Origin: Variovorax dokdonensis | GTDB taxonomy: Bacteria > Pseudomonadota > Gammaproteobacteria > Burkholderiales > Burkholderiaceae_C | Assembly (NCBI RefSeq): GCF_030316895.1 | Contig: NZ_JASZYV010000003.1 | Location: forward strand, 868,001-932,000 | DNA: 64,000 bases | Direction: 5' to 3' | Part shown: in pieces, positions 26,086-36,321 of the stretch | Position numbering within the stretch: the stretch's first letter is position 1 | Layout: each line of letters starts with the position of its first letter | The notes under the pieces: generated by a model | Databases searched by the model: none | Told to the model about the DNA's origin: nothing | What the model saw: the letters and a program-made list of their open reading frames with translations, nothing else | Position numbers and translations under genes: made by a program

Positions 26086-27024
26086 ATGTTGGAGCGATCC
26101 GACCTCGACCTGGTGCTCAAGGTGCGCGACGGCGGCAGCCTGGCTGCCGCGGCGGACGCGTTGGGCGTCGTCCCTTCGGTAGTGACCAAGCGCCTGTCCG
26201 CGCTCGAGTCGCGGCTTGGCCAGCGCTTGTTCGAACGCACAACGCGCCGTCTGGTCCTCACGCGCGAAGGCGAATCGCTCTGCGGGCATGCACGCGATCT
26301 GCTCGACCGCTTCACTGCGGTGGAGGCGGAAATGAGCGAGCGCCAGCAATCGCTGTCGGGCACCGTCAAACTCGCGGCGACGCTCGGCTTCGGACGCCTG
26401 TGGGTCGGGCCGACGCTGGCGGAATTCCAACGGGCGCATCCGCAATTGCGAATCGACCTCCGCTTGGGCGAGGAATTGCCAGACCTGTCTGCCGAGGGCT
26501 TCGACGGGGCCGTGTGGCTGTGGTCGGTGCAATCGCGCCACGCGGCGGACTGGCTCACGCGGCGATTGGCGCGCAACCAACGCGTCCTTGTGGCTTCGCC
26601 GGCCTACCTGGCCTCGCGAAGTTCGCCGCAAGTGCCGGCAGACCTGGAACGACACGCTTGCCTGCGCGTCAACGAACACGAAGATGCCAGCCGGCCCGCC
26701 GTTGCGGCCACCTTCTGGAACCTGCGGCACGAGCGTGACGGCACCCAGAGCAGGGTTCGCGTGGAAGGCCCCTTGAGCAGCAATTCGGGCGAACTCGTCC
26801 GCGACTGGTGCCTGAGCGGCCACGGCATCATGCTGCGCAGCTTGTGGGACGTGGCTCCGCACCTGGCCGCCGGCACGCTGGTACGCGTGCTGCCGCGCCA
26901 CGTCATGAGCGATGCCGACATCCATTGGATCGCGCCGCGGCAGCCGCGCACGCCCCGCCGGGTCCAACTGCTGGTCGAAGCGCTGGCCGCGCGCTTTCGC
27001 AGCGAGCCGTGGAAGTCAGCATGA
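26086..27024 (+). CDS. LysR family transcriptional regulator
   Basis: A 312-residue LysR-type regulator. The winged helix-turn-helix is at 1-60 (GSLAAAADALGVVPSVVTKRL at about 17-37, then L-E-S-R-L-G-Q-R-L-F-E-R). The effector-binding domain starts near 88 (G-T-V-K-L-A-A-T). It is divergent from the dehalogenase/tartrate dehydrogenase operon, the usual arrangement for a local LysR regulator. The ATG has no clear ribosome site and lies almost on the inverted repeat at 26055-26079, suggesting autoregulation. Confidence 0.93.
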   Translation: MLERSDLDLVLKVRDGGSLAAAADALGVVPSVVTKRLSALESRLGQRLFERTTRRLVLTREGESLCGHARDLLDRFTAVEAEMSERQQSLSGTVKLAATLGFGRLWVGPTLAEFQRAHPQLRIDLRLGEELPDLSAEGFDGAVWLWSVQSRHAADWLTRRLARNQRVLVASPAYLASRSSPQVPADLERHACLRVNEHEDASRPAVAATFWNLRHERDGTQSRVRVEGPLSSNSGELVRDWCLSGHGIMLRSLWDVAPHLAAGTLVRVLPRHVMSDADIHWIAPRQPRTPRRVQLLVEALAARFRSEPWKSA

Positions 27025-27044
27025 CGACGGCCGAGGCGCGCCGT

Positions 27045-27947
27045 TCAGCCGTTCTGCTCGCGCACCACCAGGCTCACGCCGATGGCGGTGATGGCGGTGC
27101 CTGCCAGCGTCAGCACCGTGATCGGTTCGCCGAACAGCAGCCAGGCCATCAACGCCGTGCAAGGCGGCACCAGGTAAAGCAGGCTGGTCACCGACGTGGC
27201 GCTTCCCCGCTGGATGAGCATGTAAAGCAATGAACTGCCGCCCAGCGTGAGCGCCAGCACTGACCAGGCCATCGCCCCGATCGAATGAGCGTTCCATTGC
27301 ATGGCGTCAGTCTCCAACAGCGCGAAGGGCAGGCTCACGAGCAGCGCGGCCGTCAGTTGCGCGAGGCTGGCGGTGCGCACATCGCACGGCTTGACAAAGC
27401 GCTTCTGATAGAGCGTTCCAGCCGTGATGCTGAGCAGCGCCAACAAGGCCAGCGACATCGTTTGCCACGTCACTTCCGCACCGGGGCCGGCCAGCACCAG
27501 CTTTCGCCAGACCACCATGACGAGGCCGCCGAACCCCAGCGCCAAGCCGAGCCACTGGCGGCCTGAAACCCTGCCGCCCAAGGCCGACAGCCAGATGGCC
27601 GTCAGAACCGGCTGGATGCTCACGAGTAACGCGGAAAGGCCGGAACCCATGCCCGCCTTGACGGCACCCCAGACGCCACCCAGGTACCCCGCCTGGATCA
27701 GCATGCCGGTGACCGCCAGATGCATCCACTGGGCGCGGCTCGAAGGGCCCGGCACGCGAGCCACCGCGACCCAGACGCCGAAACAAAGAATCGAAAGCGC
27801 GAAGCGCACGGCCAGGAACTTCATCGGCGGGGCATACGGCATGCCGTAGCGAGCCACGATGAAGCCTGTGCTCCAGATCAGGACGAAGACCGCCGGCATC
27901 GCGCGCAGCCAGCGTGAGCTGTCGGCAGGCACAGCCGTGCCGATCAT
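27045..27947 (-). CDS. EamA/DMT-family transporter
   Basis: A 300-residue membrane protein with ten predicted helices in two EamA repeats (about 15-150 and 160-295). The first begins AVFVLIWSTGFIVARYG, a DMT signature. Family members export amino acids or metabolites; the substrate is unknown. Its ATG overlaps the pgsA stop as ATGA (27944-27947), so it belongs to the uvrC-pgsA transcript. It is convergent with lysR, 20 bp apart. Confidence 0.9.
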   Translation of the reverse strand: MIGTAVPADSSRWLRAMPAVFVLIWSTGFIVARYGMPYAPPMKFLAVRFALSILCFGVWVAVARVPGPSSRAQWMHLAVTGMLIQAGYLGGVWGAVKAGMGSGLSALLVSIQPVLTAIWLSALGGRVSGRQWLGLALGFGGLVMVVWRKLVLAGPGAEVTWQTMSLALLALLSITAGTLYQKRFVKPCDVRTASLAQLTAALLVSLPFALLETDAMQWNAHSIGAMAWSVLALTLGGSSLLYMLIQRGSATSVTSLLYLVPPCTALMAWLLFGEPITVLTLAGTAITAIGVSLVVREQNG

Positions 27948-28510
27948 TCTGTGCGGGCGCGGATCTCGGGGATCGCCTTCTGCAGGTAATAAACCATCGA
28001 CCAGACCGTGAGCACCGCAGCCGCCCAGATGAGCCAAGTGCCCCACAAGCCGGTGTCGATCACGCCGAACAGCATGCCATCGAACAGCAGGAAGGGAATG
28101 GCCACCATCTGCACCGTCGTCTTGACCTTGCCGAGCATGTGCACAGCGACACTGCGGCCCGCGCCGATCTGCGCCATCCACTCGCGCAGCGCGGAGATCG
28201 CGATCTCGCGGCCGATGATGATCAGCGCGACGAAAACGTTGGCGCGATCAAGATGCACCAGCACCAGCAGCGAAGCGCAGACGAGGAACTTGTCGGCCAC
28301 CGGATCGAGGAACGCGCCAAAGGCCGATGTCTGGTTGAGCCGGCGCGCCAGGAAGCCATCGAGCCAGTCGGTGGCGGCGAACACGACGAACATCACCGTG
28401 GCGATGAGATTGCGGGTCGGCGCGTCCAGTGGCAGGTAGAACACTCCGACGATCAAGGGAATCGCGACGATGCGCGTCCAGGTCATGATGGTGGGGAGCG
28501 TCCAGAACAT
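27944..28510 (-). CDS. pgsA: CDP-diacylglycerol-glycerol-3-phosphate 3-phosphatidyltransferase
   Basis: A 188-residue inner-membrane enzyme making phosphatidylglycerol phosphate. The CDP-alcohol phosphatidyltransferase motif D-G-x2-A-R-x8-G-x3-D-x3-D is complete at about 51-73 (within DWLDGFLARR and FGAFLDPVADK). Four to six hydrophobic helices are seen. It lies 36 bp after uvrC, the same uvrC-pgsA linkage known in other Proteobacteria. Its product feeds the cardiolipin synthase-type enzyme at 56189. Confidence 0.96.
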   Translation of the reverse strand: MFWTLPTIMTWTRIVAIPLIVGVFYLPLDAPTRNLIATVMFVVFAATDWLDGFLARRLNQTSAFGAFLDPVADKFLVCASLLVLVHLDRANVFVALIIIGREIAISALREWMAQIGAGRSVAVHMLGKVKTTVQMVAIPFLLFDGMLFGVIDTGLWGTWLIWAAAVLTVWSMVYYLQKAIPEIRARTE

Positions 28511-28546
28511 GGGGTGATTGTGGCATGCGCCTGTGACAGGCCTCGC

Positions 28547-30481
28547 TCAATGAAGCGCGCGGTAGATCTCTTCGGCCAGCTCGAACGCGATGCCCTCGAC
28601 GGATGCCAGTTCTTCCACGCTGGCGGCTGCCACGCCGCGAATGCCGCCAAAGCGCTGCAGCAGGCGTGCCCGCCGCTTCGGTCCGATGCCCGGAATGTCT
28701 TCGAGCTGGCTGCCACCCACGCGAACCTTGGCGCGGCGCGCGCGCATGCCGGTGATGGCGAAACGGTGCGCTTCATCCCGAATCTGCGCCACCAGCATCA
28801 GCGCCGCCGAGTCGCGGCCCAGATAGACCTTCTCGCGGCCGTCGGCAAAGACCAGCTCTTCAAGACCTACTTTTCGTCCTTCGCCCTTTTCCACGCCGAC
28901 GATCAGCGACAGCGGCAGACCCAGTTCGCTGAACACCTCGCGCGCCATCGAGACCTGCCCCTTGCCGCCATCGACCAGTACCAGGTCGGGCATGCGGGCG
29001 CCCGCCGTGCCGGGGCGCGCATCGGCGCCCGACGCGTCGCCTGCAGTCGGTGCGTCGACTTCCGCTGCCATTGCCTCGGCCAGCTTGCCGTATCGGCGCG
29101 TCAGAACCTGTCGCATGGCGGCATAGTCGTCGCCCGGGGTGATGCCCTCGATGTTGTAGCGACGGTATTCGCGGTTCTGCATCGCGTGATTCTCGAAGAC
29201 GACGCACGAAGCCTGAGTCGCTTCGCCAGCCGTGTGCGAGATGTCGAAGCACTCGATGCGGAACGTATCCAGCTCATCCGGCTCGAGTTCCAGTGCCTCG
29301 ATGAGCGCGCGTGTTCGCGCCTGCTGGGACCCCTCTTCCGCCAGCAGCCTGGCCAGCTGGATGTCGGCGTTCTTCTGCGCCATTTCGAGCCACAGCCGCC
29401 GCTGCTCCCGCGGCTGGAACACGGCCGTGATACGGCTGCCCGCCTGGGTCGAGATCGCCTCGATCAGCTCGCGTCCCACGGGCTCGCCGAGCACCAGCGT
29501 CGGTGGCACCGGGACGTCGATGTAGTGCTGGGCGATGAACGCCTCGAGCACCTGCTGTTCGATCGATGCGGTGGCGGCCGCCTCCTCTTCGGCCTGCAGG
29601 CCCGCAGCATCTTCGACGTGCACGGGGAAATAGGCGCGATCGCCCAGATGGCGGCCGCCGCGCACCATCGCCAGGTTGACGCACGCCTTTCCGCCCTGCA
29701 CCTTCACGACCAGGATGTCGACGTCCTTGTCGGATGTGCTTTCCACCGACTGCTGGTGCAAGACGCGCGAGAGCGCCGAGATCTTGTTTCTAAGCTCAGC
29801 CGCCTGCTCGAACTCGAGCCGCTCGGCATGCGCGGTCATGCGCGACTCCAACTGCCTGAGCACAAGCTGCGAGTCGCCAAGCAGGAACGACTCAGCGTTG
29901 GCCACGTCGGCCGCGTAGTCTTGCGCAGTGACCAGGTCGACGCAGGGACCGCTGCAACGCTTGATCTGGTAGAGAAGGCAAGGCCGCGTGCGGTTGCTGA
30001 AGACGGTGTCTTCGCAGGTACGGATCCGGAACACCTTCTGCAAGAGCTGGATCGACTCTTTCACCGCCCATGCGCTGGGATAGGGGCCGAAGTAGCGATG
30101 CCTGCGGTCGATCGAGCCGCGGTAGTAGGCCATGCGCGGAAACGCATGCGAGGCGATCTTGAGGTACGGGTAGCTCTTGTCGTCGCGAAACAGGATGTTG
30201 TACCTGGGCTTGAGCGACTTGATGAGGTTGTTCTCGAGCAAGAGCGCCTCGGCCTCGGTGCGCACCACGGTCGTCTCCATGCGCACGATCTTCCCCACCA
30301 TGTGGCCGATGCGCGTTCCTCCGTGGTTCTTCTGGAAGTAGCTGCTGACGCGCTTCTTCAGATTGCGCGCCTTGCCCACGTACAGAACGCCGCCTGCAGC
30401 GTCGAAATAGCGGTACACGCCCGGCAGCGACGGCAAGGCAAGGGATTGGGCAAGCAGGGCTTCGAACGGACTTTCCGACAT
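28547..30481 (-). CDS. uvrC: Excinuclease ABC subunit C
   Basis: A 644-residue UvrC, the dual-incision nuclease of nucleotide excision repair. The GIY-YIG domain ([26 protein letters not shown]) is at about 18-45. A UVR motif lies near 200-235 ([13 protein letters not shown]). The RNase-H-like second nuclease has C-F-D-I-S-H and VLVDGGKGQ. The C-terminal helix-hairpin-helix pair includes [18 protein letters not shown] stretch of about 25 residues rich in Ala and Gly interrupts the C-terminal nuclease domain. The ATG at 30481 gives the normal N-terminus; upstream in-frame sequence overlaps earP. Confidence 0.97.
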   Translation of the reverse strand: MSESPFEALLAQSLALPSLPGVYRYFDAAGGVLYVGKARNLKKRVSSYFQKNHGGTRIGHMVGKIVRMETTVVRTEAEALLLENNLIKSLKPRYNILFRDDKSYPYLKIASHAFPRMAYYRGSIDRRHRYFGPYPSAWAVKESIQLLQKVFRIRTCEDTVFSNRTRPCLLYQIKRCSGPCVDLVTAQDYAADVANAESFLLGDSQLVLRQLESRMTAHAERLEFEQAAELRNKISALSRVLHQQSVESTSDKDVDILVVKVQGGKACVNLAMVRGGRHLGDRAYFPVHVEDAAGLQAEEEAAATASIEQQVLEAFIAQHYIDVPVPPTLVLGEPVGRELIEAISTQAGSRITAVFQPREQRRLWLEMAQKNADIQLARLLAEEGSQQARTRALIEALELEPDELDTFRIECFDISHTAGEATQASCVVFENHAMQNREYRRYNIEGITPGDDYAAMRQVLTRRYGKLAEAMAAEVDAPTAGDASGADARPGTAGARMPDLVLVDGGKGQVSMAREVFSELGLPLSLIVGVEKGEGRKVGLEELVFADGREKVYLGRDSAALMLVAQIRDEAHRFAITGMRARRAKVRVGGSQLEDIPGIGPKRRARLLQRFGGIRGVAAASVEELASVEGIAFELAEEIYRALH

Positions 30482-30535
30482 GTCTCGAAATGGTTGGCCG
30501 AACAGGTCGGCCGGGTGCGGGCAGCGCGATGGGCT

Positions 30536-30541
30536 TAGAGT
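30536..30541 (+). promoter_or_regulatory. Candidate -10 element of earP
   Basis: TAGAGT at 30536-30541 lies 10 bases before the earP ATG (30552), so transcription would begin about 4 bases before the start codon. No ribosome-binding site is visible, which fits a near-leaderless mRNA. The gap to divergent uvrC is 70 bp. Confidence 0.4.
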
Positions 30542-30551
30542 ATCTCCCGCC

Positions 30552-31649
30552 ATGCGCTGGGACATTTTCTGCAAGGTCATCGACAACCACGGGGACGCCG
30601 GCGTGTGCTGGCGCCTGGCGCGCGAGCTCGCGGGCGAGGGCGAACAGGTCCGCCTTTGGATCGACGATCCGTCGGCGCTGTCCTGGATGGCGCCCGTCGG
30701 CGCCCCGGGCGTGGACGTGATCCATTGGCGCGACGCGCATGACATCGACGCCGCAAGGCTTGCGCCGGCGCAGGCTCCGGACGTTCTGATCGAAGCCTTC
30801 GGCTGCGAACCAGCCGAGGCCGTCATCGCCCAGCTCGCGCGAGCCATCTCTGAAGACGGCGTTCCGCGGCACTGGATCAACCTCGAATACCTGTCGGCCG
30901 AACCCTATGTGGAGCGCCTGCACGGTTTGCCCTCCCCCGTCTTTCGCGGCGCGGGCGCGGGCCTGACCAAACGATTCTTCTATCCGGGCTTCACCCCCGC
31001 CACCGGCGGTCTGCTGCGCGAACACGGCTTGATGGCCGAACGGGACGCCTTCGATCGCCCGGCATGGCTGGCGGCGCAAGCCATCCCTTGGGGCGGCGAG
31101 CGGCTGGTGTCCCTGTTCTGCTACGAACCGCCTGGCCTGCCCGCCCTGCTGGATGCCTGGCGCCGCGGCCCGGAGCCGACGCTGCTCGTGGTCACCGCCG
31201 GTCGGTCCAGTGCAGCGGTGCGATCACTGCTGTCCGAGTCAGAAGTCGGGGCAGGCGCCACTGGCGCGCTTCGCCTGCATTGGCTGCCTCATGTCCCGCA
31301 GCCGGATTTCGATCGCCTCCTCTGGTCATGCGACCTCAATTTCGTTCGGGGCGAGGATTCGCTGGTGCGCGGCCTTTGGGCGGGCGCGCCCCTCGTGTGG
31401 CAGATCTATCCGCAGGATGACGACGCCCACCACGTCAAGCTGGGCGCGTTTCTCGAATGGATGGATTCGCCGGCTTCCCTCGTCCGCTTTCACCACGCCT
31501 GGAATGGTTTTTCCGACGCGACGCCGCATTTGCCGACGCCAGAAGAACTCGTGCAATGGGGAGCGGTGGCCGCCGGCGCCCGGACAAAACTTCTGGCCCA
31601 GGAAAGCCTCGCGCAACGGCTTTACCGCTTTGTCGGCCGAAAAAGCTAA
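30552..31649 (+). CDS. earP: EF-P arginine-32 rhamnosyltransferase EarP
   Basis: A 365-residue GT-B enzyme that adds rhamnose from dTDP-rhamnose to Arg32 of elongation factor P. The N-terminal [17 protein letters not shown] holds D11 and D15, matching the two essential aspartates known in EarP. E268 in FVRGEDS matches the third essential acidic residue. Its target gene efp is next downstream. The ATG at 30552 gives the exact family N-terminus. Confidence 0.95.
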   Translation: MRWDIFCKVIDNHGDAGVCWRLARELAGEGEQVRLWIDDPSALSWMAPVGAPGVDVIHWRDAHDIDAARLAPAQAPDVLIEAFGCEPAEAVIAQLARAISEDGVPRHWINLEYLSAEPYVERLHGLPSPVFRGAGAGLTKRFFYPGFTPATGGLLREHGLMAERDAFDRPAWLAAQAIPWGGERLVSLFCYEPPGLPALLDAWRRGPEPTLLVVTAGRSSAAVRSLLSESEVGAGATGALRLHWLPHVPQPDFDRLLWSCDLNFVRGEDSLVRGLWAGAPLVWQIYPQDDDAHHVKLGAFLEWMDSPASLVRFHHAWNGFSDATPHLPTPEELVQWGAVAAGARTKLLAQESLAQRLYRFVGRKS

Positions 31650-31822
31650 AATAGGGGGCTTTGCGGACGAAGGGGCGGCACGATGCCGCTGCAAGCAGCA
31701 ACCACCTTCGAGCCGCCGAACCCGCCGCGGGTCATGCGCGCTGGGCCGGATTGCATCCTCAACCGATGCCGTTTTGTGCCCTGCCGATGCGCCAAGCGGC
31801 ACATCATGCCCAGAGACTCGCT

Positions 31823-32377
31823 ATGAAAATCGCTCAAGAAATCCGCGCCGGCAACGTCATCATGCACGGCAAGGACCCGATGGTCGTCCTCAAGACCGAA
31901 TACAGCCGCGGCGGCCGCAACTCCGCCACCGTGCGCATGAAGCTCAAGAGCCTGATCGCCAACTTCAACACCGAAGTGGTCTTCAAGGCCGATGACAAGA
32001 TGGACCAGATCGTGCTCGACAAGAAGGAGTGCACCTACTCCTACTTCGCCGACCCGATGTACGTCTGCATGGACTCGGAGTACAACCAGTACGAAGTCGA
32101 GGCCGAAAACATGGGCGACGCCCTGAACTACCTGGAAGACGGCATGCCCGTCGAAGTGGTGTTCTACGACGGCAAGGCGATCTCGGTCGAATTGCCCACC
32201 AGCGTCGAGCGCGAGATCACCTGGACCGAACCTGCCGTCAAGGGCGACACGTCGGGCAAGGTGCTCAAGCCTGCCAAGATTTCTACCGGCTTCGAAGTGC
32301 CCGTGCCGCTGTTCGTCAGCCAGGGCGACCGCATCGAAATCGACACGCGGACCGGCGAATACCGCAAGCGCGTCTGA
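31823..32377 (+). CDS. efp: Elongation factor P (arginine-32 type)
   Basis: A 184-residue EF-P, which relieves ribosome stalling at polyproline. The loop Y-S-R-G-G-R-N puts the modified residue at R32 (counting M1 of [11 protein letters not shown]), so this is the rhamnosylated class, consistent with earP upstream. Three OB/KOW domains and the C-terminal [13 protein letters not shown] signature are present. The 173-bp gap after earP contains TAAAAT (31647-31652) overlapping the earP stop, a possible -10 for a separate efp promoter with a long leader. Confidence 0.97.
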   Translation: MKIAQEIRAGNVIMHGKDPMVVLKTEYSRGGRNSATVRMKLKSLIANFNTEVVFKADDKMDQIVLDKKECTYSYFADPMYVCMDSEYNQYEVEAENMGDALNYLEDGMPVEVVFYDGKAISVELPTSVEREITWTEPAVKGDTSGKVLKPAKISTGFEVPVPLFVSQGDRIEIDTRTGEYRKRV

Positions 32378-32437
32378 TCGCCTTGCCTTCCAATCCACGC
32401 CCGCATGCGGCGCCTGAACCAGGCGCACGGCGGGTGC

Positions 32438-32466
32438 AAGGCTCCCGCGGGAGCCTTTTCTTTTTT
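32438..32466 (+). terminator. Terminator after efp
   Basis: Stem GGCTCCC (32440-32446) / GGGAGCC (32449-32455) with a 2-base loop, then TTTTCTTTTTT (32456-32466). Confidence 0.88.
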
Positions 32467-32546
32467 GCGGCCGCGCGGCCCGATTCATGCTTGATGCCTG
32501 CCTGTGCGGCGGCTTCGTCATCGATCTGCGCACGCACGAGGACATC

Positions 32547-33410
32547 ATGAACAACAAGCACGATCTACACGACAAGCGCCTGGCCGATGCCTGGGCCACG
32601 CTGCAGGCGCACGCCGACAAGGGCCTGCCCCTGGACAATGATCCGTCCCGCCTGGCCTTTGCCGATCCCGAGTTCCTGCTTCGCCGCGAAACCCGGGGCC
32701 TGCGCATGCAGCTCGAGCTGATGAAGCCAGACCTGGAAATGCGCGCGCACGGCATCGAGAACACGGTGGTCGTCTTCGGCAGCGCGCGTTTTCGCAGCCA
32801 GGAAGAGTCCGGCGCCCTGATCGCGCAGGCCGAGGCCGCGAACGATCAGGCCGCCGCCTCACGCTGGAAGCGCCTCGCACGCGGCAGCCACTACTACGAG
32901 CAGGCCCGCGCCTTCGGCGCGCTGGTGGCTCGCTACAGCAACGACAAGGATCCCGAGGACAAGCTGTTCGTCTGCACCGGCGGCGGCCCCGGCATCATGC
33001 AGGCGGCCAATCGCGGTGCCTACGAGGCAGGCGGTTTGAGCGTGGGCCTGTCGATCGCGCTGCCGATGGAAGAGCAGCCCAATCCCTACGTCACGCCGGC
33101 GCTGAGCTTCAAGTTCCACTACTTCGCCATCCGCAAGATGCACTTCATGATGCGGGCGAAGGCGCTGGTGGCATTTCCGGGCGGATTCGGGACCCTGGAC
33201 GAACTGTTCGAGGTCATGACCCTGGTCCAGACGAAGAAGTCCAAGCAGGTGCCGATCGTCCTGTTCGGCTCCGATTACTGGCGTCGGTTGCTCGACGTCG
33301 ACTTCCTGGTCGAGGAAGGCGTGATCTCGGAAGGCGACCTCAAGCTGTTCGAATACGTCGACACCGTCGAGGACGCGTGGGCGGCCATCGCACGCTTCTA
33401 CCGGCTCTGA
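32547..33410 (+). CDS. LOG-family (TIGR00730) nucleoside-phosphate hydrolase-like protein
   Basis: A 287-residue Rossmann-fold protein of the LOG/lysine-decarboxylase-like family. The signature PGGFGTLDELFE lies near 212-223, with GGGPGIMQAANRGA near 150. LOG enzymes release the base from cytokinin 5'-monophosphates; bacterial members may act on other nucleotides such as AMP. An N-terminal extension of about 70 residues marks the longer subclass. The ATG at 32547 follows CGAGGA. Its 3' end overlaps the convergent MFS gene by 13 bp. Confidence 0.85.
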   Translation: MNNKHDLHDKRLADAWATLQAHADKGLPLDNDPSRLAFADPEFLLRRETRGLRMQLELMKPDLEMRAHGIENTVVVFGSARFRSQEESGALIAQAEAANDQAAASRWKRLARGSHYYEQARAFGALVARYSNDKDPEDKLFVCTGGGPGIMQAANRGAYEAGGLSVGLSIALPMEEQPNPYVTPALSFKFHYFAIRKMHFMMRAKALVAFPGGFGTLDELFEVMTLVQTKKSKQVPIVLFGSDYWRRLLDVDFLVEEGVISEGDLKLFEYVDTVEDAWAAIARFYRL

Positions 33411-34597
33411 TCCGAAGGCGGGCTTGATGGCGCCGATGGCGCTGCCAGCCCGCGCACGGCTGGCGTGCCCAACGCCACGACCGCGCCAACGACCCAGAAC
33501 AGCCCCGCCACGCCGATCAGGGCGCCGGCTGCGCCGAACATCATCGGCATCGCCACGCTGGATGCATTGAGCGTCATCACGCGCAGCGCCAGGGCCTCAC
33601 CGTAACGCGCCGCCGGCGTGATCTGGTGCAACATGCTCATCACCATCGGCTGCACCGCGCCCAGCGCCACGCCCAACAGGACGGAGCATGCACCCATCGC
33701 CCAGGCGCCGGGCATCAGGGGATAGGCGGCGAACACGGCCGCGGTCAGCACGTTGGCCGCGGCAATCACCTGACGCTCGGTCCATCGCCCGGCAAGCATT
33801 GGCAGGATCAGCCGGATCCCAGCCGCCGCGACGGCGAAGGCGCCAAGCAAGGTGCCGATGACCGAAGCGCTCAGTCCCCGCTCATGACCCAGGAGCGGCA
33901 GGACGAAGGTGTGCACGTCCCATGCCGCCGACTGCATCCAGTTGATGAACAGCAGGCGCCGGAACATCGGGGCGGCCAACAGGTCGAGCGCACGCGGCTT
34001 GGAGCCACCAGGCATCGGCGCATGGCCCGGCGCGTCCTGCGTGCGCCTTGCCAATGCCCAGCAAACCAGCGGAAGCAGGGCCAGCACCAGCAACGCCACG
34101 CGGAATCCCGGCATGTCGCCCGGTGTACGACCTGCATGATCGATCAGCAGGCCTGCGCCGAAGGGTCCCAGGAAGTTGGCCGCAGCCGGGGCGATGGCCA
34201 GCCAGCTGAAGACCTTGCGCAGCTCGGCCGGTCCAGTCGCGGCTTGGCCCACATGCCGCTGCAATGCGATCACCGCCACGCCGGTCGCGCCACCGGTCAG
34301 CAAGGCGGCCACGCACAAGGTGACGAATGCCGGGTGGATGGCCGCGATGGCGGCACCACTGCAAGCCGCCATCACCGCCATGCCCAACGGCCGCTTGAGG
34401 CCGTGGCGATCGGCGAAACGCCCGGCCGGCAATGCCAAAAAGACCTGGGTCAGCGCGAACAGCGACAGGAGCACCCCGACCGCGGCCGGGCTGTAGCCCA
34501 ATTGCAAGGCCAGGAGCGGAGCGGCCATGCGCGTGCCTGTCATCGCCGCATGCAGGCAGACCTGCGCGACGATCAGACGTAGCAGTTCGGGCGGCAT
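33398..34597 (-). CDS. Major facilitator superfamily transporter
   Basis: A 399-residue MFS protein with about twelve helices. The loop motif G-R-F-A-D-R-H-G-L-K-R-P after helix 2 is the MFS signature. The central cytoplasmic loop is near 180-200. The substrate is unknown. The ATG at 34597 (M-P-P-E-L-L-R-L-I) is taken; earlier in-frame residues are polar and not helix-like. It is last in the pncB-nhaD-hydroxyacid dehydrogenase-rmuC run and overlaps the LOG gene end. Confidence 0.88.
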   Translation of the reverse strand: MPPELLRLIVAQVCLHAAMTGTRMAAPLLALQLGYSPAAVGVLLSLFALTQVFLALPAGRFADRHGLKRPLGMAVMAACSGAAIAAIHPAFVTLCVAALLTGGATGVAVIALQRHVGQAATGPAELRKVFSWLAIAPAAANFLGPFGAGLLIDHAGRTPGDMPGFRVALLVLALLPLVCWALARRTQDAPGHAPMPGGSKPRALDLLAAPMFRRLLFINWMQSAAWDVHTFVLPLLGHERGLSASVIGTLLGAFAVAAAGIRLILPMLAGRWTERQVIAAANVLTAAVFAAYPLMPGAWAMGACSVLLGVALGAVQPMVMSMLHQITPAARYGEALALRVMTLNASSVAMPMMFGAAGALIGVAGLFWVVGAVVALGTPAVRGLAAPSAPSSPPSDQSR

Positions 34598-34652
34598 CAG
34601 GCTCGTGCAATGACGACCGCGCGCGCCCTCTCCTCCGCATCGCAGCGCATGC

Positions 34653-36308
34653 TCATGCCTCTTCCTCGTCGCCCATATCGCCGACGGGCGCATCCAGGCC
34701 GGCGAGCAGGCCTTGGGAATTCGCCTCGGGCAAGGCTTCCACCTCGCGCAGCTTGCGGTTCAGCACGTTGGTGCGGGTCTGCGCCTTGTCGAGGGTGTTG
34801 AGCACGGTTTGCGTTTGGCGCCGCACGTCCGCCAGCACGCCGCCGAACTTGAGGAACTCGGACTTGACCGCGCCCAGCACTTGCCAGACTTCGCTGCTTC
34901 GCTTCTCGAGTGCCAAGGTGCGAAAGCCCATCTGCAAGGAGTTCAGCAGGGCCAACAGAGTCGTCGGCCCCGCCAGGGCCACGCGGCTTTCGCGCTGCAG
35001 GGACTCGACCAGACCGGGCCGGCGCAGGACTTCAGCGTAGAGGCCTTCGGTCGGAAGAAAGAGGATGGCGAAATCGGTCGTGTGCGGCGGCTCGAGGTAT
35101 TTGTCGGCGATGCCGCGGGCTTCGAGACGAATGCGCGTCTCAAGCGCTTTCGCGGCGGTCGCCGCACCCTCGGCATCGGCGCGCTGCTGGGCATCGAGCA
35201 GTCGCTCGTAATCTTCGTTGGGGAACTTGGCGTCGATCGGCAACCAGACCGGCTTGCCGTCGTCGCCCCGACCCGGAAGGCGGATGGCGAAGTCCACCAC
35301 CGCGCGTGAACCGGGCCGTGTCGCGACCTGCTCGGCGTATTGCTCGGGCGACAGTACCTGTTCCAGCAATGCTCCCAACTGCGCCTCGCCGAACATGCCT
35401 CGCGTCTTGACGTTGGTGAGCAGGTGCTTGAGGTCGCCCACGCCTTGCGCCAGCGTCTGCATCTCGCCCAAGCCCCGGTACACCTGCTCCAGGCGCTCGG
35501 CCACCTGACGGAAGCTTTCGCCCAGGCGCGCTTCCAGCGTGCTCTGCAGCTTCTGGTCGACGACCTGACGCATCTCGTCGAGCTTGGTGGCATTGCTGGC
35601 CTGCAATTGGGCCAGTTGCGCTTCCATGGTGCCGCGCACTTCGGTCATGCGCCGCGCGTTGGATTCGCCCAGGCTTTGCAGTTGGCTCGCCAGCGTCTGC
35701 GCCATTGATTCCCGCAGTGCCTCGATCTGGCGTGCAAAGGCATCCAATCGCTCGCTCTGGGTCCTGGCGGCTTCCGCGCCTTGCTGCACCAGCGCGTTCT
35801 GAAAATTGGCCAGGCCGGTGCCCTGCTCTCGCCGCGCGGCAGACGTGGACTGCGTCACCTCTTCCAGCTTGGTCGCGTGCGCCTGGTGCAGCGCCGCCAG
35901 CTGCGCCTCCATCGTGCTGCGCACTTCGGCCAGGCGCCGCGAGTTGGCCTCGATCAGATCCTGCAACTGGGTATGCAGGGTATCGGCCAGCATCTTCTGC
36001 AGGTTCGCAAGCTGGTGGGCAAAGGCGTCGATCTGCGCGTTCTGCGTCCGCGTGGCTTCGGCGCCTTGCGCCAAAACCGCCTGCTGGAAATGCGCCAGCG
36101 CCTGCGTGCTTTCCTGCCGGCTGCCGCGTGCGCTGTCGGTGATCTCGCGGCGAAGTTCGCGTTGGGTTCGATCGGCCTGCTCCGCAACGGCTTGCAGGAT
36201 TTCGTGATGGTCGGCTGCCGGCGGTTTGCGAAGCAGCAGCCAGAGCAGAAGAACGAAGTTCAGCCCGGCCAACGCGCCCAGGCCGACGAGGATCCAGAAA
36301 ATGTCCAA
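34653..36308 (-). CDS. rmuC: DNA recombination protein RmuC
   Basis: About 551 residues. One N-terminal membrane helix (WILVGLGALAGLNFVLLLWLLL) is followed by a long coiled coil (about 35-300) made of repeated blocks in which TMEAQLAAL-type and NARRMTEVRGT-type segments recur, then the RmuC nuclease-like domain (LPIDAKFPNEDYERLL, then D-F-A-I-L-F-L-P-T-E-G-L-Y). RmuC limits inversion at short repeats in E. coli. A TTG at 36308 just before D-I-F-W is chosen because the only ATG upstream (36377) would overlap the previous gene by 56 bp; this start is uncertain. Confidence 0.88.
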   Translation of the reverse strand: MDIFWILVGLGALAGLNFVLLLWLLLRKPPAADHHEILQAVAEQADRTQRELRREITDSARGSRQESTQALAHFQQAVLAQGAEATRTQNAQIDAFAHQLANLQKMLADTLHTQLQDLIEANSRRLAEVRSTMEAQLAALHQAHATKLEEVTQSTSAARREQGTGLANFQNALVQQGAEAARTQSERLDAFARQIEALRESMAQTLASQLQSLGESNARRMTEVRGTMEAQLAQLQASNATKLDEMRQVVDQKLQSTLEARLGESFRQVAERLEQVYRGLGEMQTLAQGVGDLKHLLTNVKTRGMFGEAQLGALLEQVLSPEQYAEQVATRPGSRAVVDFAIRLPGRGDDGKPVWLPIDAKFPNEDYERLLDAQQRADAEGAATAAKALETRIRLEARGIADKYLEPPHTTDFAILFLPTEGLYAEVLRRPGLVESLQRESRVALAGPTTLLALLNSLQMGFRTLALEKRSSEVWQVLGAVKSEFLKFGGVLADVRRQTQTVLNTLDKAQTRTNVLNRKLREVEALPEANSQGLLAGLDAPVGDMGDEEEA

Positions 36309-36321
36309 GTTCGCCGCCGCT

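Noticed and set aside
31646..32764. A 372-codon minus-strand open frame opposite efp
   Set aside because: It is antisense to an unmistakable EF-P and the terminator beyond it; no family resemblance.
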